Assembly (NCBI GenBank): GCA_003222035.1
Contig: QHUS01000069.1
Location: 1-64,000, forward strand
Reading direction: 5' to 3'
Source of the DNA: Gemmatimonadota bacterium
Lineage (GTDB): Bacteria; Gemmatimonadota; Gemmatimonadetes; Gemmatimonadales; GWC2-71-9
DNA: 64,000 bases
The notes beneath the pieces were generated by a model. The model was not told the origin of the DNA and did no database searches. It was given only the letters and a program-made list of their open reading frames with translations. The first letter of the stretch is position 1. Each line of letters starts with the position of its first letter. A program made the translations under genes and the position numbers. This document shows positions 45,105 through 56,646 of the stretch, piece by piece.

Positions 45105-45506
45105 TCAGCGCGGGTCGCTCCACTGCACAAGCCCGTACCCCGCCTCATGCCAGGCGCGAATGCCGCCGACGAGCACCGCAACGCGATTGGCGTCATAGCC
45201 GCCGGCGATCAGTGCTCGCGCCGCCCGGGCGCTTGTGGCTTCGTCCTTTCAGGCACAGTACAGGATGAGGAGTCGATCCGACGGCACCGCGTCCAGGGTA
45301 ACTGCGCCGTTCGCCGCTTCGATCTCTGACACGGGGAGGGAGACGGCGCCCGTCGCGTGGGCGTTGTCGTACAGCTTTCGCCCCCGCGTGTCCACGAGCA
45401 CGCCGTCGCCGGATTCGACTAGCGCGTGCGCTTCAGCGACCGAGAGCTGCCGGAAGGCGGGCACGTCCCGCGGTGCGGTAATCGCATCGTTGCCGTCTGA
45501 GGCCAT
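45105..45506 (-). CDS. rhodanese-like sulfurtransferase, candidate selenoprotein (in-frame TGA at catalytic position)
   Basis: A single-domain rhodanese of 133 residues if the TGA at 45249-45251 is read through. Upstream of it: VAFRQLSV-like start (PAFRQLSVAEAHALVESGD), VLVDTRGRKLYDNAHATGA and LLILYCA. Downstream, in the same frame: KDEATSARAARALIAGGYDA, then VGGIRAWHEAGYGLVQW and a TGA stop at 45105. The internal TGA falls exactly where rhodaneses have the catalytic residue (YCA-x-xxEATSAR). Conservation continues on both sides, which favours selenocysteine or a very recent nonsense mutation over a true end. A GC-rich hairpin GCGCC/GGCGC follows about 20 bases after the TGA but I cannot show it is a SECIS element. 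Confidence 0.7.
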
Positions 45507-45604
45507 ATCGCAAGTTACCCAGGTAACAGGAGAAGGGGGGGCGCATCGAGCGCCACGAGTTGAAAACGCCCCTGCGGCTGGCTAGGTTGCATCGATTGGA
45601 ATCT

Positions 45605-45960
45605 GGGGGCGACAGGCTTCGACGGGTTTGGCGAGGATATCGCAGCGTGCCCAGGTCGTCAGTCACCTGGTTAAACCACTGGCACAATTCATAACTGCCA
45701 ATTCAAACCTGGCACTGGCTGCGTAAGCTTCGGCTTCACGCACCTGCGTGAGTGGCAGCCCGCCTGAGGCGGCGCTCACGTATCGCAAAATCGGGCTGGC
45801 GTGATTCGGGGCCCGAACGGGTCACGTAAGAGTTCTTAAGGGCTGGTTGCTGCCGTGGCCGGCGAGGCGCCGCGGTGGTGAGACCAAGAAGCCTCGTCTA
45901 CGCACGTAGTGGCGGTATCGGAGTCATTCTCGGACCGGGGTTCGATTCCCCGCGCCTCCA
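45605..45960 (+). ncRNA. ssrA: transfer-messenger RNA (tmRNA)
   Basis: Rescues stalled ribosomes and tags the nascent protein. The 5' end GGGGGCGACAGGCTTCGACG is the family signature, and the 3' end has the T-arm GGTTCGATTCC. The acceptor stem pairs GGGGGCG with CGCCTCC (one G-U). The tag frame starts at GCC 45697 after AACT and reads ANSNLALAA then TAA at 45724, ending in the expected LALAA degradation tail. The CCA end is not encoded (ATTC follows), so it must be added by the CCA enzyme. Roughly 356 bases, a normal one-piece tmRNA. It is on the plus strand, convergent with ppdK. Confidence 0.93.
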
Positions 45961-45962
45961 TT

Positions 45963-46035
45963 CTAGGGGCTCGGGATTCGGGGTTTGGGGCTCGGGCGTG
46001 CACATCCCGAACCCCGAGCCCCGAACCCCGAGCCC

Positions 46036-46039
<4 letters not shown>
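45963..46039. repeat. long GC-rich imperfect inverted repeat between ssrA and ppdK
   Basis: Two 34-base arms made of iterated CTCGGGGTTCGGGG-like words face each other around CGTGCACAT. Only about five positions mismatch. The element lies between the tmRNA end and the ppdK stop codon (and overlaps that stop), so it could act as a terminator for both, but the iterated words look like an interspersed repeat type. Confidence 0.7.
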
Positions 46040-48699
<2,660 letters not shown>

Positions 48700-48706
48700 G
48701 AGGGGC

Positions 48707-50107
48707 CTACACCGCGAGGGGGTGGAGCGGCGCCGCGTCCCGCGCGCCTGCCAGATCCTCTTCGGGAATCTCCGTGGGATAGTCGCCCGAGAAGCAGGCG
48801 TGACAAAACTCGGTCCGTTCGCCGCCCGCCGCGCGGAGCATCCCGTCGAGGGACAGATACCCGAGGGTGTCTACGCCTAAATGGTCACGTATCTGCTCGA
48901 CGTTGTTGCTCGACGCAATCAATTCCTTCTTACTGGGCGTATCGATCCCGTAATAACAGGGACCGGTGATGGGGGGCGACGCCACGCGGAAATGAACCTC
49001 GGCGGCGCCCGCGTGGCGGATCAGCTGCACCAGGGCCCGGCTCGTCGTGCCCCGCACGATCGAATCGTCGACCACGACGACCTTCTTACCCTGGAGGACC
49101 TCGCGCACGGGATTGAACTTGATCTTGACCTTCGCCATGCGGCCGGCTTGCGCGGGGTGAATGAACGTGCGGCCGACGTAATGGTTGCGAATCAGCGCGT
49201 GCTCCAGCTTGATCCCGGACTCCTCCGAGAAGCCGAGCGCCATGGCGTTGGACGAATCGGGCACCGAAAACACGCAGTCCGCCCCCGGGGCCGGATGCTC
49301 GCGGGCCAGCTCGTGCCCCAGGGCCCGGCGTACGCGGTCCACGGACAGGTGGAATACGGTGCTGTCGGGGCGCGAAAAGTAGACCAGCTCGAACACGCAG
49401 CGGCGCCGCGGCCGCGCCAGCAACGGCGGCAGCTCGTCCACCTCATCGCCCTGGATGCGGACGAAGTCCCCGGGCTCGAGCTCCCGCACGACCGTCGCGC
49501 CAGTGATGTCGAGCGCGCACGTTTCGGACGCCACGACCCAGCCGCGTCCCAGGCGACCGAGCACGAGCGGCCGGAAGCCGCGGGGATCGACGACGGCGTA
49601 GAGCGTGCGACCGACGGTGATGAGCAGCGAGTAAGCGCCTTCGACTCGCTCCAAAGCGTCGAGCAGCTGGTCTTCAGGCTCGCGCGCCTCGGACCGGGCG
49701 ATCAGGTGGACGAGCACCTCGCTGTCGGACGAGCTCTGAAACAACGAGCCCTTGGCGACGAGGTCGGACCGTAGCTGGACGGCATTCGTCAGGTTGCCGT
49801 TGTGCGCCAGCGCCAGCGGGCCTTCCCGGTAGCGAGCGAGCATCGGCTGCGCGTTGGCGAGGACCGACGATCCGGCGGTCGAATAACGGGCGTGACCGAT
49901 CGCAACGTCGCCGGGCAGGTCGCTGAGCACCCGCTCATTGAAGATGTCCGACACTAGCCCCATACCACGATGGGACCGGGCGACACCTTCGCCGTCCACG
50001 ACGACCATCCCGGCCGATTCCTGCCCGCGGTGCTGCAGGCTGTAGAGGCCCAGGTAGGCGACGCGGGCCGCGTCGGGAACACCGGTGACACCGATGATGC
50101 CGCACAT
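48707..50107 (-). CDS. purF: amidophosphoribosyltransferase
   Basis: Catalyses the first committed step of purine synthesis, PRPP + glutamine to phosphoribosylamine. The 466-residue enzyme starts MCGIIGVTG, so Cys2 becomes the N-terminal nucleophile after Met removal and there is no long propeptide. The PRPP loop is VVVVDDSIVRGTTSRALV. Cysteines in RRRCVFELVYF, GPCYYGIDTP and FCHACFSGDYP match the ligands of the Fe-S containing B. subtilis-type enzyme, so an oxygen-sensitive cluster is likely. The ATG at 50107 is fixed by the MCG motif. It starts 7 bases after purL. Confidence 0.97.
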   Translation of the reverse strand: MCGIIGVTGVPDAARVAYLGLYSLQHRGQESAGMVVVDGEGVARSHRGMGLVSDIFNERVLSDLPGDVAIGHARYSTAGSSVLANAQPMLARYREGPLALAHNGNLTNAVQLRSDLVAKGSLFQSSSDSEVLVHLIARSEAREPEDQLLDALERVEGAYSLLITVGRTLYAVVDPRGFRPLVLGRLGRGWVVASETCALDITGATVVRELEPGDFVRIQGDEVDELPPLLARPRRRCVFELVYFSRPDSTVFHLSVDRVRRALGHELAREHPAPGADCVFSVPDSSNAMALGFSEESGIKLEHALIRNHYVGRTFIHPAQAGRMAKVKIKFNPVREVLQGKKVVVVDDSIVRGTTSRALVQLIRHAGAAEVHFRVASPPITGPCYYGIDTPSKKELIASSNNVEQIRDHLGVDTLGYLSLDGMLRAAGGERTEFCHACFSGDYPTEIPEEDLAGARDAAPLHPLAV

Positions 50108-50114
50108 CGCTCTG

Positions 50115-52385
50115 TCAGTCTCCCATGCGCTGGTCGATACTGGAAAAATATACCTCTCGGAGGCGGTCGACGGTGTGCAGCACGGTCGCGTCACGCAACA
50201 GCAGGCGCACCGTACCGCCGCGCTCGCCCACCGTGCCGACGCGCTGGGCGGGCACGCCCAGCTCCTGGGCCAGCGCCGCGACCGCCGTCGCGCGCTCCGG
50301 AGCGCACGTCACCACGGCGCGCCCGTGCGACTCGCTGAAGAGCAAGTCGTGAGCGGCGAGCGGTGAGGCGTACGCCGTAAGATCGATGTCGAGACCGAAG
50401 CCTGTCTCGTCATAAGGGCCACGCATCGCAACCTCGGCCAGCGCGACGCCGAGCCCGCCCTGCGAGCAGTCGTGCGCGGAGCGCAACAAGCCGGCGTCCG
50501 CGGCGGTGACCAGGTAGTCCACCAGCCGGCGCTCGGCTCCCAGGTCCACTCGCGGTGGCATCCCGCCAACGAAGCCGTGCACCACCTCCCAGAATTGCGA
50601 GCCGCCCAGCTCGGCCTGCGTCCGGCCCAACACGAACACGACGTCTCCGATCGCCCGCGCGTGGCTCGGGACCGCGCGGTTCACCCGGGAGAGGAGACCG
50701 ACCATCCCCACCACCGGTGTGGGGTCCACCGCGCCCGCCGGGCTCTCATTGTAAAACGACACGTTGCCACCCGTGACCGGCGTGTCGAGCGCGCGGCAAG
50801 CATCCGCAATACCGCGGCAACTCTCCTTGAATTGGTGAAACACGGCGGGTCGCTCTGGACTCCCGAAGTTCAAGCAGTCGGTGATGCCGAGTGGCCGGGC
50901 GCCGGTGCAGGCGATGTTGCGGGCCGCTTCGGCAACCGCCGCCTTGCCGCCTTCGTAGGGGTCGAGCCGCACGTAGCGGCTGTTGCAGTCCACCGTGACG
51001 GCGAGGCCGAAGTCGGCCCCCGGAACGCGCAGCACGCCCGCATCGCCGCCCGGCCCGAGCACCGTCCCCGCCTGCACGGTCGAGTCGTATTGCTCGTAGA
51101 CCCAGCGCTTGGAGGCGATCGGCGGGTGGTCGAGAAGGGTGAGAAGCGCTTCTCCTGGGGCCAGGTGCTGGGTGCTCGGTGCTGGGTGGGCCGTTCGCCG
51201 CTCGGCGATCTCCGGGTCTTCGGTAGCCTCCGGCTGATAGACCGGGCAATCGTCGATCAGACGCTGACCCGGGATCTCCACGACGACCTGGTCCTTCCAC
51301 TTCGCGCGGTACATCCCGTCGTCGGTGACGCGTCCGATGGGCGTCGCGGTGAGCTCCCACCTGGCGGCAATCGCCTGCGCCGCCGCGATGCGGTCGGGCT
51401 TCGCGACCACCAGCATGCGCTCCTGGGATTCGGACAGCAGTACTTCGTACGGCGTCATCCCCGGCTCGCGAGTGGGGACCAGGGAGAGATCGATCTCCAC
51501 GCCCACGCCGCCCTTCGCCGCCATCTCGGCGGACGACGAGATGAGACCGGCGGCGCCCATGTCCTGGATGGCCACGATGTGGCCCGATTGAATCAACGCG
51601 AGGCTCGCTTCGAGCAGCAGCTTCTCGGTGAACGGGTCACCGACCTGGACCTGGGGGCGGCGCTGCTCGCTGGCGTGGGTGAGCTCCTCGGAAGCGAACG
51701 CCGCACCATGGATACCGTCGCGCCCGGTGCGCGCGCCGACCACGAGCAGCACGCTGCCCACCCCTCGCGCCGCAGCCTTGATGAGATCCCGCTCTTTGAG
51801 CAGCCCGACACACATCGCGTTCACGAGGGGGTTGCCGCCGTAGCTCGGACCGAAGTCCACCTCGCCCCCGAGCGTCGGGACGCCGACGCAGTTACCGTAG
51901 TCACCCACGCCCTTCACCACCCCGGCGAAAAGATACCGGTTGCGAGCCTGGTCGAGCGGGCCGAAGCGCAGGCTGTTCAGCAGGGCCACGGGGCGGGCCC
52001 CCATGGTGAAGACGTCGCGCAAGATCCCGCCAACGCCCGTGGCCGCCCCCTGGTACGGCTCCACGGCCGACGGATGGTTGTGCGACTCGATCTTGAACGC
52101 GACGGCCCAACCGTCCGGGAGCCGCAACACCCCCGCGTTCTCTCCCGGCCCCTGAACCACCTGTGGCCCCGTGGTCGGAAACGTCTTCAGAACGGGCCGC
52201 GAGTGCTTATACGCGCAATGTTCGCTCCAGAGGGCGGAGAAAATGCCCAGCTCCGCGAAGGTCGGGGTGCGCCCGAGCAGCGCGATGATCCGCCCATACT
52301 CCTCGTCGGTCAGATTGTGGTCGTGGACCAATTCCGGCGTGATGGGAGGATCGCCCGGGAACGGACTTGCGGCGATCCGCGTCAT
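50115..52385 (-). CDS. purL: phosphoribosylformylglycinamidine synthase subunit PurL (small type)
   Basis: ATP-dependent amidation of FGAR to FGAM, acting with PurS and PurQ, both encoded upstream. The 756-residue size is that of the small PurL type. Motifs include [55 protein letters not shown], and [20 protein letters not shown] in the second half. The linker near residues 400-412 ([13 protein letters not shown]) is coded by a GTGCTGGGTGCT-type repeat inserted in frame. The ATG at 52385 overlaps the zinc-ribbon gene stop as ATGA. Confidence 0.96.
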   Translation of the reverse strand: MTRIAASPFPGDPPITPELVHDHNLTDEEYGRIIALLGRTPTFAELGIFSALWSEHCAYKHSRPVLKTFPTTGPQVVQGPGENAGVLRLPDGWAVAFKIESHNHPSAVEPYQGAATGVGGILRDVFTMGARPVALLNSLRFGPLDQARNRYLFAGVVKGVGDYGNCVGVPTLGGEVDFGPSYGGNPLVNAMCVGLLKERDLIKAAARGVGSVLLVVGARTGRDGIHGAAFASEELTHASEQRRPQVQVGDPFTEKLLLEASLALIQSGHIVAIQDMGAAGLISSSAEMAAKGGVGVEIDLSLVPTREPGMTPYEVLLSESQERMLVVAKPDRIAAAQAIAARWELTATPIGRVTDDGMYRAKWKDQVVVEIPGQRLIDDCPVYQPEATEDPEIAERRTAHPAPSTQHLAPGEALLTLLDHPPIASKRWVYEQYDSTVQAGTVLGPGGDAGVLRVPGADFGLAVTVDCNSRYVRLDPYEGGKAAVAEAARNIACTGARPLGITDCLNFGSPERPAVFHQFKESCRGIADACRALDTPVTGGNVSFYNESPAGAVDPTPVVGMVGLLSRVNRAVPSHARAIGDVVFVLGRTQAELGGSQFWEVVHGFVGGMPPRVDLGAERRLVDYLVTAADAGLLRSAHDCSQGGLGVALAEVAMRGPYDETGFGLDIDLTAYASPLAAHDLLFSESHGRAVVTCAPERATAVAALAQELGVPAQRVGTVGERGGTVRLLLRDATVLHTVDRLREVYFSSIDQRMGD
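51165..51188 (-). repeat. word-like repeat inserted in frame in purL
   Basis: Three near-copies of GTGCTGGGT (plus-strand sense) make a 24-base tandem that codes an extra Pro/Ser/Gln/His linker. Similar word-like arrays of other sequence occur at 45963-46039 and 55622-55722. Confidence 0.6.
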
Positions 52386-52708
52386 ACGTCGGACGCCTTC
52401 GCGCCGGAGACGCCCCGCAGAACGGCGCGGAACACACGGGCGAACATGTTCGGGTGCGGATCGGCGAGGAGGCTTTCCGCCTGGCCGGCGTCGAACCACA
52501 GTCCATGGCAGTGCGTGCATTGATCGATTTGGACGCCGTGCCACTCGCCCGTGATCAGGTCGTAGCCGCACTTGGGACACTTCATGTAGTGCGCACGCCG
52601 CTCGACCTCGGCGGCGGTCTTCATGATGCTGTCGCGCTGTTGGCGCAACAGCTCGGCGCTGCGCTTGGCGAAGTATTCCTCTTCGTTCCGGCTCGGTTTG
52701 TCGGACAT
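52382..52708 (-). CDS. zinc-ribbon protein (zf-TFIIB type)
   Basis: A 108-residue protein. The first 40 residues are a charged helix ([20 protein letters not shown]). A zinc ribbon follows with two CxxC pairs, KCPKCGYDL and [20 protein letters not shown], matching the zf-TFIIB-like family. The protein has no known function. It lies between the lipoprotein and purL, overlapping purL by 4 bases, so it is co-expressed with purine enzymes. The ATG at 52708 is 4 bases downstream of the lipoprotein stop. Confidence 0.85.
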   Translation of the reverse strand: MSDKPSRNEEEYFAKRSAELLRQQRDSIMKTAAEVERRAHYMKCPKCGYDLITGEWHGVQIDQCTHCHGLWFDAGQAESLLADPHPNMFARVFRAVLRGVSGAKASDV

Positions 52709-52712
52709 CTGC

Positions 52713-53191
52713 CTACGGCGTCGAAGGGGTCTTGACCGTGAGCGTATCGCCTCCGGGACGGACCGGTCCGTGCGGCGGCGTCGCCGCCGGCGACGATGAT
52801 TGCCCGCTATACTCGTGGCCCGGCCACCGCAGCACGGCGTCCACGACCTTTCCATTCTGCAGGAAGACCACGTCCTCCGTCCCGCAGGTGTACTCGCAAC
52901 CGTTGCGGTAGTAGAGATACGTGAACTCGCCCTGGCGCCGCACGGCGATCGGCGGTCCCCAGAGCGAGTAGATCTCACGCTCGGCCATGCCCGGGTCGAT
53001 CGTGCCGGTGTTCGGCGACTCGTAGGGCACGTCGTGGGTGGGACGGGGCAGCTCTGGGGCCTGCGGAACCCGCCGGTGCGGCGGCTCCCGGAGGGAGGGG
53101 GGGGGGGGTTGGTCCACTGCTCGTTGATTTGCTTACACCCTGAGGTGGCGATCATCAACAGCGCGCACATCAGCAACGTCCTGCGTCGCAT
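52713..53191 (-). pseudogene. lipoprotein interrupted at a 12-base poly-C tract
   Basis: Reading from ATG 53191 (GGAGG six bases upstream) gives a lipoprotein signal TLLMCALLMIATSGC and then KQINEQWTNPPPP. The frame is lost at the 12-base tract (53097-53108) and resumes in the next frame as SLREPPHRRVPQAPELPRPT and a folded part IYSLWGPPIAVRRQGEFTYL with two cysteines (CEYTC) down to a stop at 52713. Adding one C, or removing two, restores a single reading of about 158 residues. It could be a sequencing or assembly length error, a real loss, or a slippage-controlled switch. Its start overlaps the purQ 3' end by 59 bases. Function unknown. Confidence 0.65.
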
Positions 53192-53855
53192 GTCGAGCCT
53201 CCATCGAGAGAAAGACGCGGGCCCCATCCTGGCCACCACCCTCCAAGGCCGGGGCGGCGCGCCGCTCCGGGTGCGGCATGATCCCCACCACGTTGCGGCC
53301 GGCGCTCATCACGCCGGCGATGTGGTTCGTCGAGCCGTTCGGGTTGTCGCGCACGTAGCGCCACACCACCCGGCCCGTCGCCTCGAGCTCGGCGGCGACT
53401 CCGGGCTCCGCCACGTAGCGCCCGTCGCCGTGGGCCACCGGGATCTCGAGCACCTCGCCCGGCTCATACAAGCAGGTGAAGGGGGTGTCGGTCTGCTCAA
53501 CGCGCACCCACACCGGTCGCGACAGGAAGCGCTGGCGCGCGTTCCGCATCAGGCCGCCCGGGAGCAGCCCGGCTTCGCACAGAATCTGGAACCCGTTGCA
53601 GATGCCGAGCACCGTGCCGCCGGCGCGCGCATGCTCGGCCACGGCCCCCATGGCCGGCGAGAACCGCGCGATCGCGCCCGAGCGCAGATAGTCGCCGTAG
53701 CTGAAGCCCCCGGGGAGAATCACGACGTCGGCCTGCCGCAGATCGGTGTCGCGATGCCATACGAAAAAGGCGTCGGACCCCGCGGCGCGCGCCGCCGCCA
53801 GGGTTTCGGCATCGCAGTTCGAGCCGGGGAACACGAGGACGGCGACGCGCTTCAT
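53133..53855 (-). CDS. purQ: phosphoribosylformylglycinamidine synthase subunit PurQ
   Basis: The glutaminase subunit that supplies ammonia to PurL. The 240-residue class I amidotransferase shows VAVLVFPGSNCDAETLAAA, the glycine loop VVILPGGFSYGDYLRSGAIA, the nucleophile in GTVLGICNGFQILCEAGLLPG, and the His/Glu pair in GIMPHPERRA. The ATG at 53855 overlaps purS as ATGA. The last 13 or so residues run beyond the usual family end and overlap the lipoprotein start, so the tail is probably not functional. Confidence 0.96.
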   Translation of the reverse strand: MKRVAVLVFPGSNCDAETLAAARAAGSDAFFVWHRDTDLRQADVVILPGGFSYGDYLRSGAIARFSPAMGAVAEHARAGGTVLGICNGFQILCEAGLLPGGLMRNARQRFLSRPVWVRVEQTDTPFTCLYEPGEVLEIPVAHGDGRYVAEPGVAAELEATGRVVWRYVRDNPNGSTNHIAGVMSAGRNVVGIMPHPERRAAPALEGGGQDGARVFLSMEARHATQDVADVRAVDDRHLRV

Positions 53856-54127
53856 CGGGCAGTCCCTCCGGGGACCTCTCCATCCACGGCGAGGTCGTAG
53901 TCCTCGATGACCGGGTTCGCGAGCAGGCGATCGCACATCGCCCGGGCGCGCGCCAGCGCCTCGTCGCGCGACGGCGCCGTCACCTCCAGCACCAGATGCT
54001 TCCCCATGCGCACATGCCCGACTTCGGCGAAGCCGAGCGCGTGCAGCGCGTGCTCCACCGCCTGCCCCTGGGGGTCGAGCAAGGCGGCGCGGGGCATGAC
54101 GCGAACCTCGACCCGGAAGGCGCTCAT
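53852..54127 (-). CDS. purS: phosphoribosylformylglycinamidine synthase subunit PurS
   Basis: The small structural subunit that bridges PurL and PurQ. At 91 residues it has the usual size, with the RVEVRVMPRAALLDPQGQAV start and HALGFAEVGHVRMGKHLVLE strand typical of PurS. It overlaps pssA by 4 bases and purQ by 4 bases. Presence of separate purS, purQ and small purL confirms the three-subunit FGAM synthase. Confidence 0.95.
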   Translation of the reverse strand: MSAFRVEVRVMPRAALLDPQGQAVEHALHALGFAEVGHVRMGKHLVLEVTAPSRDEALARARAMCDRLLANPVIEDYDLAVDGEVPGGTAR

Positions 54128-54957
54128 CCGTTTCCACGCCCCTGGCCAAATGCTTCGTTCCCAGCGTCCGAGTCCGTAATCACAATCGGTCCGGCGATCT
54201 CGGTCTCGTCGTCTTCCGTATCCACCAGGAAGCCGAGCAGGGTCGCGCGCAGAATACCGTACACTATGTAGGTGAGGCCCAGCGGGAAGAAGAACGCGTC
54301 ATGCTCGAGGATCCCGAAGATCAGGACGAACAGGAGAGTCGCGAGCCCGAGGAGTCCTTTCACCGTCCGCACCCCCGCCCGTGGAAGCGTGGCGTAGCGC
54401 ACGTTGCTCACCATGAGGATGGTGAGCAGAATCATCAGGAGCTGCATGAGATGGTGACGGGGCAGAAAGCGGAACGCCTGCTGGTACAGGTCCGTGGTGG
54501 TGAAGGGGAAGAACGTCGCGAGCGTCATTCCGGCGGCCGGCGAGGGCAACCCGATGAAGTAGCGCTTGGCGCGACCGGCCTGCGTCAAGTTGAATCGCGC
54601 GAGCCGGATCGCGGCGGCCATCACGTAGAAATAGCAGAAGATCCACTCGGCCTGGCCCGCCGACGCGAACTCGAGCTGGTAGATCAGGAACGCCGGCGCC
54701 ACGCCGAAGCTCACCACGTCCACCAGGCTGTCGAGCTCCCCGCCGAACCGCGTCCCCGTCCGGGACAGACGCGCTACCCGGCCGTCGAGCGCGTCGAGGA
54801 CGCCCGCGAAGAAAATGTACCACCCAGCGCGATAGAACTCGCCACGCGACGCGAGCACCATCGACCAGATCCCGAAAAACAGATTGAACAGCGTGAACAG
54901 GCTCGGCACGACGATCACGACGCGCCGAATGCTCCCGGGGCCGGGGAACCGCCTCAT
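54124..54957 (-). CDS. pssA: CDP-diacylglycerol--serine O-phosphatidyltransferase
   Basis: Makes phosphatidylserine from CDP-diacylglycerol and serine in the membrane. The 277-residue protein has the CDP-alcohol phosphotransferase signature starting FAGVLDALDGRVARL and continuing TRFGGELDSLVDVVSFGVAP (DG..AR..G..D..D pattern). It has about seven membrane helices and a polar C-terminal tail. It is the Bacillus/archaeal-like membrane type, not the E. coli ribosome-associated type. Coupled by ATGA overlap with psd on one side and purS on the other. Confidence 0.94.
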   Translation of the reverse strand: MRRFPGPGSIRRVVIVVPSLFTLFNLFFGIWSMVLASRGEFYRAGWYIFFAGVLDALDGRVARLSRTGTRFGGELDSLVDVVSFGVAPAFLIYQLEFASAGQAEWIFCYFYVMAAAIRLARFNLTQAGRAKRYFIGLPSPAAGMTLATFFPFTTTDLYQQAFRFLPRHHLMQLLMILLTILMVSNVRYATLPRAGVRTVKGLLGLATLLFVLIFGILEHDAFFFPLGLTYIVYGILRATLLGFLVDTEDDETEIAGPIVITDSDAGNEAFGQGRGNG

Positions 54958-55604
54958 GGCGTGTACTCCGCGAGCACCGTCGCTCCGGCGTGGACCCGGT
55001 CTCCCAAGACCACTCGCACGGCGGATCGCGCCGCGGCCGGGATGAACACGTCCACGCGCGATCCGAAGCGAATCATCCCCATCCGCGCGCCCTGCGTCGC
55101 CCGGTCACCCCGGGCGCCGTCGGTAACGATCCGTCGGGCGATGAGCCCCGCGATCTGGCGGACGAGCAGCGGGCCGCGCGCGCTCCGCATCCCGACCGAG
55201 GCCTGCTCGTTGTCGAGACTCGCCTTCTCGGACGCGGCGTGGAGAAATCGCCCGGGGTGGTACTGCACCAGCTCGACCGTCCCGGTCGCGGGGTAACGGT
55301 TCACGTGCACGTCGAACACGTTCATGAAGATAGAGATCCGCGTCGCCTGGGCCTTGAGGTACATCGGCTCATCCACCACCCGCACCTCCACGATCTTGCC
55401 GTCGGCCGGGGCGATCACGTACTGATCGCCACGTGGCCCCGTGCGCAACGGGTCTCGGAAGAAGACGATCAGCCACACGGCCAGAAGCACGAGCACGCCC
55501 TCCGGGATCCACAACCAGGGCGAGCCGGGTGCCACCCAGGCACCGAGCGTCACCAGCGCCCATCCCGGCAGAATGAACGGCCAGCCTTCCGGGGCGATCC
55601 TCAC
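54954..55604 (-). CDS. psd: phosphatidylserine decarboxylase proenzyme (short type)
   Basis: Converts phosphatidylserine to phosphatidylethanolamine. The 216-residue short form is anchored by two N-terminal hydrophobic stretches (ILPGWALVTLGAWVA and LWIPEGVLVLLAVWLIVFF). DVHVNRYPATG and LDNEQASVGM are family signatures. The self-cleavage site is the GS within MIRFGSRVDVFIP, which yields the pyruvoyl group on the new serine N-terminus. The GTG at 55604 is chosen because the longer reading begins inside the repeat at 55622-55722. Its product acts directly after PssA. Confidence 0.93.
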   Translation of the reverse strand: MRIAPEGWPFILPGWALVTLGAWVAPGSPWLWIPEGVLVLLAVWLIVFFRDPLRTGPRGDQYVIAPADGKIVEVRVVDEPMYLKAQATRISIFMNVFDVHVNRYPATGTVELVQYHPGRFLHAASEKASLDNEQASVGMRSARGPLLVRQIAGLIARRIVTDGARGDRATQGARMGMIRFGSRVDVFIPAAARSAVRVVLGDRVHAGATVLAEYTP

Positions 55605-55621
55605 CGCTCCACCCCGCCCGA

Positions 55622-55722
55622 AACGCGGAACGCGAAACGCGGAAGGCGGAACAACACTAGAAGGTCGTTCGCCGCACGACACTCCCAGTTCTGTTCCGCG
55701 TTCCGCGTTCCGCCTTCCGCGT
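55622..55722. repeat. GC-rich word-like inverted repeat between purC and psd
   Basis: The left arm iterates ACGCGGAACGCG-like words and the right arm (55693-55722) iterates GTTCCGCGTTCCGCG; the arms are near complements around a 40-base centre. It occupies nearly all of the purC-psd gap. It may fold in the transcript, or be a member of an interspersed repeat family. Confidence 0.75.
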
Positions 55723-55725
55723 CGG

Positions 55726-56646
55726 TCACGTGGTCTCCAACGCCTTCCCCGTGATCAGTTCGTAGGCCTTCAGGTACCGCTCGCTCGTCGCCTGCACGAC
55801 TGCGGGGGGGAGGGGCGGCGGCGGCGCGTCCCCGTCCCACTTGCCCTCCTGCTTCAAGCCCGCGAGGTAGTCGCGCAGCGGCTGCTTGTCGAAGCTCGGC
55901 TGGCTCCGGCCCGGCGCGTAGCGATCCGCGGGCCAGAAGCGGGAGGAGTCGGGCGTCAGGATCTCATCTATGACGAGCAGCCGGCCATTGGACGCCGTGC
56001 CGAACTCGAACTTCGTGTCGGCGATGATAATGCCTCGCGGCGCGGCGTGACCGCGGCCGCCCTCGTACAGAGCGAGACTGGCGCTCTTGAGCTGCTCCGC
56101 GAGCGCGCGGCCGAGCGCCGCCGCCACGTTGTCGAACGTGACGTTTTCGTCGTGGCCGACGTCGGCCTTCGTGGCGGGCGAAAAGATCGGCGGATCGAGG
56201 CGCGCGCTTTCGACCAGACCCGCCGCCAGCGGTTCGCCGGCCAGCGTTCCGGACGTCCGGTATTCGGCCCACGCCGAGCCCGTGATGTATCCACGGACGA
56301 CGCACTCGAACGCCAGGGGCGTCGTGCGTCGCACGAGCATGGCCCTGCCCGTAAGGGCGGAGCGATGGTCGGTGAGCTCCGGAACCCGGGCCACGATCTC
56401 GTCCGCGTCGGCCGAGAGAAAATGGCTGGAGACGACGTGTGCGAGGCGCTGAAACCAGAAGGCGCTCAGCTGCGTGAGCACGGCACCCTTGTGCGGCACG
56501 GGCTCCCGGAGGACGACGTCGAATGCGCTGACGCGATCGCTCGCCACCAGCAGGAGCGTGTCTCGGTCGACCTCGTAGACTTCGCGCACTTTACCGCGGC
56601 GCAGGAGCGGGAGGGGCAACGCGCTCGCGACGAGCGGAGTCGTCAT
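55726..56646 (-). CDS. purC: phosphoribosylaminoimidazole-succinocarboxamide synthase (SAICAR synthase)
   Basis: Joins CAIR and aspartate with ATP in purine synthesis. The 306-residue protein is the longer (yeast-like) type. Motifs: [66 protein letters not shown] and [14 protein letters not shown]. The ATG at 56646 overlaps the purB stop as ATGA. Confidence 0.97.
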   Translation of the reverse strand: MTTPLVASALPLPLLRRGKVREVYEVDRDTLLLVASDRVSAFDVVLREPVPHKGAVLTQLSAFWFQRLAHVVSSHFLSADADEIVARVPELTDHRSALTGRAMLVRRTTPLAFECVVRGYITGSAWAEYRTSGTLAGEPLAAGLVESARLDPPIFSPATKADVGHDENVTFDNVAAALGRALAEQLKSASLALYEGGRGHAAPRGIIIADTKFEFGTASNGRLLVIDEILTPDSSRFWPADRYAPGRSQPSFDKQPLRDYLAGLKQEGKWDGDAPPPPLPPAVVQATSERYLKAYELITGKALETT

